From Prevotella sp. (GTDB taxonomy: Bacteria; Bacteroidota; Bacteroidia; Bacteroidales; Bacteroidaceae), in the NCBI GenBank assembly GCA_022511055.1, contig JAFLSH010000097.1, forward strand, positions 1-10,295: a DNA stretch of 10,295 bases, written 5' to 3'. The stretch's first letter is position 1; every line of letters starts with the position of its first letter. Both the position numbers and the translations under genes were made by a program. The notes beneath the pieces were generated by a model that had not been told where the DNA came from, ran no database searches, and was given only the letters and a program-made list of their open reading frames with translations. This document shows positions 6,264-10,295 of this stretch, in pieces.

Positions 6264-8108
6264 ATGGTAAACAAAGAGAAACTCTTCAGCGAGTTTCAGG
6301 CACCCACGACACAGGAGTGGCTGGACAAGATTGAAGTAGACCTGAAGGGGGCTGACTTTCAGAAGCGCCTTGTTTGGAAGACCAACGAGGGCTTTGATGT
6401 GCAGCCTTTCTATCGCCGAGAGGATTTGGCGAACTTGAAGACACCCGAAGCCCTGCCGGCTGAGTTCCCGTTTGTCAGGGGCAACAAGAAAGACTCCAAC
6501 GAGTGGTATGTCAGGCAGAACATTGCCGTTGACTCTCCCAAGGAGGCCAACGCCAAGGCGCTGGACATTCTCAACAAGGGCATTAACTCCATTGGCTTCC
6601 GCATTCCCAAGGACTTGGTGAGCGCGGAGAGCATCGAGGCGCTGCTGGAAGGCATCTTGGCCGAGTGTGTTGAACTGAATTTCCGCACCTGCGCCTGCCA
6701 CGCCCTGGAGCTGGCACAGATTGTCAGCGACTATTTCACGAAGAAGGGTTACGACAAGTCGAAGCTCGTCTTCACGGTAGGCTTCGACCCCATTGAGAAC
6801 ATGCTCACCAAGGGCAAGGACGTAACGGCCATGCTGGCAGACGGCCCGAAGATTGTCGAACTGCTGAAGGACTATCCGCAGGCTCATGTGATGACCGTTC
6901 ACACCGAGACGCTCAACAACGCCGGTGCCTATATCGTTCAGGAACTGGGCTATGCCCTGGCCTGGGGTAACGAGTATCTGCAACAGCTCGTTGATGCCGG
7001 TGTCGATGTCGACCTGGCCGCCCGCCAGATGAAGTTCTACATGGGCGTTTCCGAGAACTATTTCATGGAGATAGCCAAGTTCCGCGCCGCCCGCCTGCTC
7101 TGGGCCCAGATTGTGAAGCAGTATGAGCCGAAGGATGACAACAGCGCGAAGATGACCATCAACGCAACGACCTCTGTCTACAACCAGACGGTGTTCGACA
7201 GCTATGTCAACCTGCTCCGCTCGCAGACCGAGGCCATGAGTGCCGCTCTCGGCGGCGTTCACTCGATGGTGGTAACGCCGTTCAACGTGTCATACGAGAA
7301 GCCGACGGACTTCTCGGAGCGCATTGCCCGCAACCAGCAGCTGCTGATTAAGGAGGAGAGCCACTTCGACCGTATCGTAGACCCATCGGCCGGCTCTTAC
7401 TACATTGAGTACCTCACCGATGCCTTGGCTCAGGAAGCCTGGAAGATTTTCCTGAAGGTTGAGGACGAGGGCGGCTTCCTGGAGGCTGTGAAGAAGGGCA
7501 TTGTGCAAGACGATATCAATGCCACCAACGCGAAGCGCCACGGCGATGCCGCCAAGCGCAAGGAGTTCCTGCTGGGCACTAACCAGTTCCCCAACTTCAC
7601 CGAGAAGAGCGACGGCAAGCTCCCCGTTCAGGTGCCCACCTGCGGCTGCTGCTGCGAAGCTCCCCTGAAGAAGCTCGAGACAACCCGCCTGGCCGCCGAC
7701 TTCGAGGCTCTGCGCATTCACACCGAGGAGACCAAGGTGCCTGTTGCCTTCATGCTGACCATCGGCAACCTGGCCATGCGCCAGGCCCGTGCCCAGTTCT
7801 CGTGCAACTTCCTGGCCTGTGCCGGCTACAAGGTGATAGACAATCTCGGCTTCAAGACCGTTGAGGAAGGCGTTGATGCCGCTCTCGAGGCCAAGGCCGA
7901 CATTGTGGTCATCTGCTCCAGCGACGATGAGTATGCTGAGTATGCCGTTCCCGCCTTCAAGTATCTTGACGGCCGCGCCATGTTCGTTGTGGCCGGCGCT
8001 CCCGCCTGCATGGACGACTTGAAGGCCGCCGGCATTGAGAACTACATCCATGTTCGCTGCAACGTGCTTGAGACTTTGAAAGAATATAATCAAAAACTTG
8101 GAATCTAA
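6264..8108 (+). CDS. mutA: Methylmalonyl-CoA mutase small (non-catalytic) subunit
   Basis: Small subunit of the heterodimeric, adenosylcobalamin-dependent mutase that interconverts succinyl-CoA and methylmalonyl-CoA. The family member from Propionibacterium shermanii has 638 residues; this one has 614. Residues 1 to about 480 correspond to the TIM-barrel domain (for example GVSENYFMEIAKFRAARLLW and DPSAGSYYIEYLT). Residues about 490-614 form a degenerate cobalamin-binding fold. At the place where MutB has the DxHxxG motif this protein reads L503-A-M505-R-Q-A508, so the cobalt-ligating His is absent, as expected for the structural subunit. A cysteine cluster, Cys460-Gly-Cys-Cys-Cys464, lies in the linker between the two domains. 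The ATG at 6264 gives the expected N-terminus. mutB follows after 22 bases, so the two subunits are almost certainly co-transcribed. Confidence 0.95.
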   Translation: MVNKEKLFSEFQAPTTQEWLDKIEVDLKGADFQKRLVWKTNEGFDVQPFYRREDLANLKTPEALPAEFPFVRGNKKDSNEWYVRQNIAVDSPKEANAKALDILNKGINSIGFRIPKDLVSAESIEALLEGILAECVELNFRTCACHALELAQIVSDYFTKKGYDKSKLVFTVGFDPIENMLTKGKDVTAMLADGPKIVELLKDYPQAHVMTVHTETLNNAGAYIVQELGYALAWGNEYLQQLVDAGVDVDLAARQMKFYMGVSENYFMEIAKFRAARLLWAQIVKQYEPKDDNSAKMTINATTSVYNQTVFDSYVNLLRSQTEAMSAALGGVHSMVVTPFNVSYEKPTDFSERIARNQQLLIKEESHFDRIVDPSAGSYYIEYLTDALAQEAWKIFLKVEDEGGFLEAVKKGIVQDDINATNAKRHGDAAKRKEFLLGTNQFPNFTEKSDGKLPVQVPTCGCCCEAPLKKLETTRLAADFEALRIHTEETKVPVAFMLTIGNLAMRQARAQFSCNFLACAGYKVIDNLGFKTVEEGVDAALEAKADIVVICSSDDEYAEYAVPAFKYLDGRAMFVVAGAPACMDDLKAAGIENYIHVRCNVLETLKEYNQKLGI

Positions 8109-8115
8109 AATCGTT

Positions 8116-8121
8116 AGGAGG
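8116..8121 (+). promoter_or_regulatory. mutB: Canonical Shine-Dalgarno site for mutB
   Basis: AGGAGG ends nine bases before the mutB ATG at 8131, within the 22-base mutA-mutB gap. It is a full anti-16S match. No other gene in the window has one, and Bacteroidota starts generally do without, so it stands out and fixes the mutB start. It may serve to balance subunit synthesis. Confidence 0.8.
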
Positions 8122-8130
8122 ACTTGAATT

Positions 8131-10295
8131 ATGCGTAAACAATTTAAGGATATTGATATCTATGCAGGCATCAAGGCCCAGGACGGTGCCAAGTGGATTA
8201 AGGACAATGGTATTGTAGAAAACTGGAAGACACCAGAGCAGATAGAGGTACGCCCCGTATATACGAAGGAAGACCTCGAGGGCATGGAACACCTCGACTA
8301 CACGGCAGGTATTCCGCCCTATCTCCGCGGCCCGTACTCCATGATGTATCCCTTCCGCCCGTGGACTATCCGCCAGTATGCCGGCTTCTCCACCGCCGAA
8401 GAGTCGAATGCCTTCTACCGCCGCAACCTGGCTTCCGGCCAGAAGGGTCTTTCCGTGGCCTTCGACCTGCCGACCCACCGCGGCTACGACCCCGACAACG
8501 CCCGTGTGGTGGGCGATGTGGGTAAGGCTGGTGTGTCTATCTGCAACGAGGAGAACATGAAGGTGCTGTTCAGCGGCATTCCCCTCAACAAGATGTCTGT
8601 CTCTATGACCATGAACGGTGCCGTGCTGCCCATTCTGGCCTTCTACATTGTGGCAGGTCTGGAGCAGGGCGCCCAGCTCGAGGAGATGGCCGGAACGATT
8701 CAGAACGACATTCTGAAGGAGTTCATGGTGCGCAACACCTACATCTACCCGCCCGCATTCTCAATGAAAATCATTGCCGACATCTTCGAGTACACCTCTC
8801 AGAAGATGCCGAAGTTCAACAGCATTTCCATCTCCGGCTACCACATGCAGGAGGCTGGTGCCACGGCCGACATTGAGCTGGCCTACACGCTGGCCGACGG
8901 CATGGACTACCTGCGCACAGGTGTCAATGCCGGTATTGATGTCGATGCCTTCGCGCCGCGCCTCTCGTTCTTCTGGGCTATCGGCATGAACCACTTCATG
9001 GAGATTGCCAAGATGCGTGCCGGCCGCCTGCTGTGGGCCAAGATTGTGAAGTCTTTCGGTGCCAAGAATCCGAAGTCACTGGCTCTGCGCACCCACTCGC
9101 AGACTTCAGGCTGGTCACTCACCGAGCAAGACCCGTTCAACAACGTGGGCCGCACCTGTATCGAGGCCATGGCCGCCGTGCTGGGTCACACCCAGTCGCT
9201 GCACACCAACGCACTCGACGAGGCCATCGCCCTGCCGACGGACTTCTCGGCCCGCATTGCCCGCAACACGCAGATTTACATCCAGAACGAGACGAAGGTC
9301 TGCAAGCAGATTGACCCGTGGGCTGGCTCTTACTATGTGGAGACACTGACTAACGAGCTGGTACACAAGGCATGGGAGCATATCCAGGAAATCGAGAAGC
9401 TCGGCGGCATGGCCAAGGCCATTGAGACAGGTCTGCCGAAGATGCGCATCGAGGAGGCTGCCGCCCGCACCCAGGCTCGCATCGACTCGGGTGTGCAGAC
9501 CATTGTGGGTACTAACAAGTACCGCTTGGAACACGAAGACCCCATCGACATTCTCGAAGTCGACAACACCGCCGTGCGCAAGCAGCAGGAGGAGAGCTTG
9601 GCTCAGGTGCGCGGCTCGCGCGACGAGGCCGCCTGCCAGGCAGCCCTCAAGGCCATTACCGACTGTGTGCGTGAGTTCAGCGAGGGCAAGAAGTCTGAGC
9701 AGAATCTGCTCGACCTTGCTGTCAAGGCAGCCCAGCTGCGCTGCACGTTGGGCGAGATTTCAGATGCCTGCGAGGAAATCGTGGGCCGTTACAAGGCAGT
9801 AATCAGAACAATTTCAGGTGTGTATAGCTCAGAATCAAAGAACGACAGCGAGTTTGAGTTGGCTTGTAAGCTGACTGACGAGTTCGCAGAGAAAGAAGGC
9901 CGCCGCCCGCGTATCTTCATCGCCAAGATGGGTCAGGACGGGCACGACCGTGGTGCAAAAGTGGTGGCAACAGGCTACGCTGACTGTGGCTTCGATGTCG
10001 ACATGGGCCCGCTCTTCCAGACGCCGGAGGAGGCCGCCCGCGAGGCCGTTGAGAACGACGTGCATATCGTGGGTGCTTCTTCGCTGGCCGCAGGCCACAA
10101 GACGCTCATCCCGCAGCTCATTGAAGAGTTGAAGAAGCTCGGCCGCGAGGATATCATGGTCATTGCCGGCGGTGTCATTCCCGCCCAGGACTACGACTTC
10201 CTCTACCAGGCAGGCGTGGCCGCCATCTTCGGCCCTGGCACTTCGGTAGCCAAGTCGGCTGTCGAGATGATGAAAATCCTGCTCGACAAGGAGTA
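8131..10295 (+). CDS. mutB: Methylmalonyl-CoA mutase large (catalytic) subunit, complete but for the stop codon
   Basis: Catalytic, cobalamin-binding subunit that rearranges succinyl-CoA to (R)-methylmalonyl-CoA, feeding propionate formation in the cytoplasm. I read 721 uninterrupted codons to 10293, followed by TA at the edge, probably the first two bases of a stop. The length agrees with the 728-residue P. shermanii subunit. Motifs by my translation are YPFRPWTIRQYAGF (73-86), with Tyr83 matching the radical-guiding Tyr89 of the P. shermanii enzyme; Arg201 in RNTYIYPP (CoA contact); and SGYHMQEAGA with Tyr237 and His238, matching Tyr243 and His244. The C-terminal B12 domain has GQDGHDRG at 601-608, where His605 is the lower axial cobalt ligand. 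The start is fixed by the Shine-Dalgarno site. All key residues are intact. Methylmalonyl-CoA epimerase and decarboxylase genes are not in the window and may lie further downstream. Confidence 0.97.
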   Translation, partial: MRKQFKDIDIYAGIKAQDGAKWIKDNGIVENWKTPEQIEVRPVYTKEDLEGMEHLDYTAGIPPYLRGPYSMMYPFRPWTIRQYAGFSTAEESNAFYRRNLASGQKGLSVAFDLPTHRGYDPDNARVVGDVGKAGVSICNEENMKVLFSGIPLNKMSVSMTMNGAVLPILAFYIVAGLEQGAQLEEMAGTIQNDILKEFMVRNTYIYPPAFSMKIIADIFEYTSQKMPKFNSISISGYHMQEAGATADIELAYTLADGMDYLRTGVNAGIDVDAFAPRLSFFWAIGMNHFMEIAKMRAGRLLWAKIVKSFGAKNPKSLALRTHSQTSGWSLTEQDPFNNVGRTCIEAMAAVLGHTQSLHTNALDEAIALPTDFSARIARNTQIYIQNETKVCKQIDPWAGSYYVETLTNELVHKAWEHIQEIEKLGGMAKAIETGLPKMRIEEAAARTQARIDSGVQTIVGTNKYRLEHEDPIDILEVDNTAVRKQQEESLAQVRGSRDEAACQAALKAITDCVREFSEGKKSEQNLLDLAVKAAQLRCTLGEISDACEEIVGRYKAVIRTISGVYSSESKNDSEFELACKLTDEFAEKEGRRPRIFIAKMGQDGHDRGAKVVATGYADCGFDVDMGPLFQTPEEAAREAVENDVHIVGASSLAAGHKTLIPQLIEELKKLGREDIMVIAGGVIPAQDYDFLYQAGVAAIFGPGTSVAKSAVEMMKILLDKE

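Noticed and set aside
6246..7262. 338-codon open frame antisense to mutA
   Set aside because: Its Gly/Leu/Val/His-rich composition is the typical mirror of GC-biased coding sequence. It has no promoter or start signal of its own, and mutA is unmistakable on the other strand.

Overview
The window is an ordinary, gene-dense piece of a chromosome from a Bacteroidota bacterium, most likely order Bacteroidales. The support is threefold. There is a TonB-dependent receptor with an N-terminal carboxypeptidase-like regulatory domain. There are Bacteroides-type promoters (TTTG-like -33 and TAnnTTTG-like -7 elements) ahead of three transcription units. Most starts lack Shine-Dalgarno sequences and have A-rich leaders. 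The coding DNA looks GC-rich for Bacteroides itself, so a high-GC Prevotellaceae-like or Alistipes-like organism is possible, but the genus cannot be fixed from sequence alone.

Layout: 1-159 is non-coding and holds a 9-bp-periodic inverted repeat. A TonB-dependent outer-membrane receptor lies on the minus strand (160-2526). A 70-base divergent gap separates it from a DEAD-box RNA helicase with a DbpA-type RNA-binding tail (2597-3916, +). After a 144-base promoter gap comes the serine operon serC-serA (4061-6061, +). A 202-base gap follows, with a strong hairpin and then a promoter. The last unit is the two-subunit methylmalonyl-CoA mutase operon mutA-mutB (6264 to the right edge, +). mutB is complete except for what is probably the last base of its stop codon.

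The genes form separate units. SerA oxidises 3-phosphoglycerate and SerC transaminates the product to phosphoserine. MutA/MutB interconvert succinyl-CoA and (R)-methylmalonyl-CoA with cobalamin, the key step of the succinate-propionate route used by many gut and oral Bacteroidales. The helicase probably serves ribosome or RNA metabolism. The receptor imports an unknown ligand.

I found no phage, insertion sequence, CRISPR array, tRNA, rRNA, toxin-antitoxin or defence gene, and nothing I would call a new system. The points worth a second look are small: the SerA active site (Lys where the family usually has the catalytic His), the near-leaderless helicase start, the interleaved divergent promoters, the cysteine cluster in MutA, the Shine-Dalgarno site for mutB, and the repeat at the left edge.
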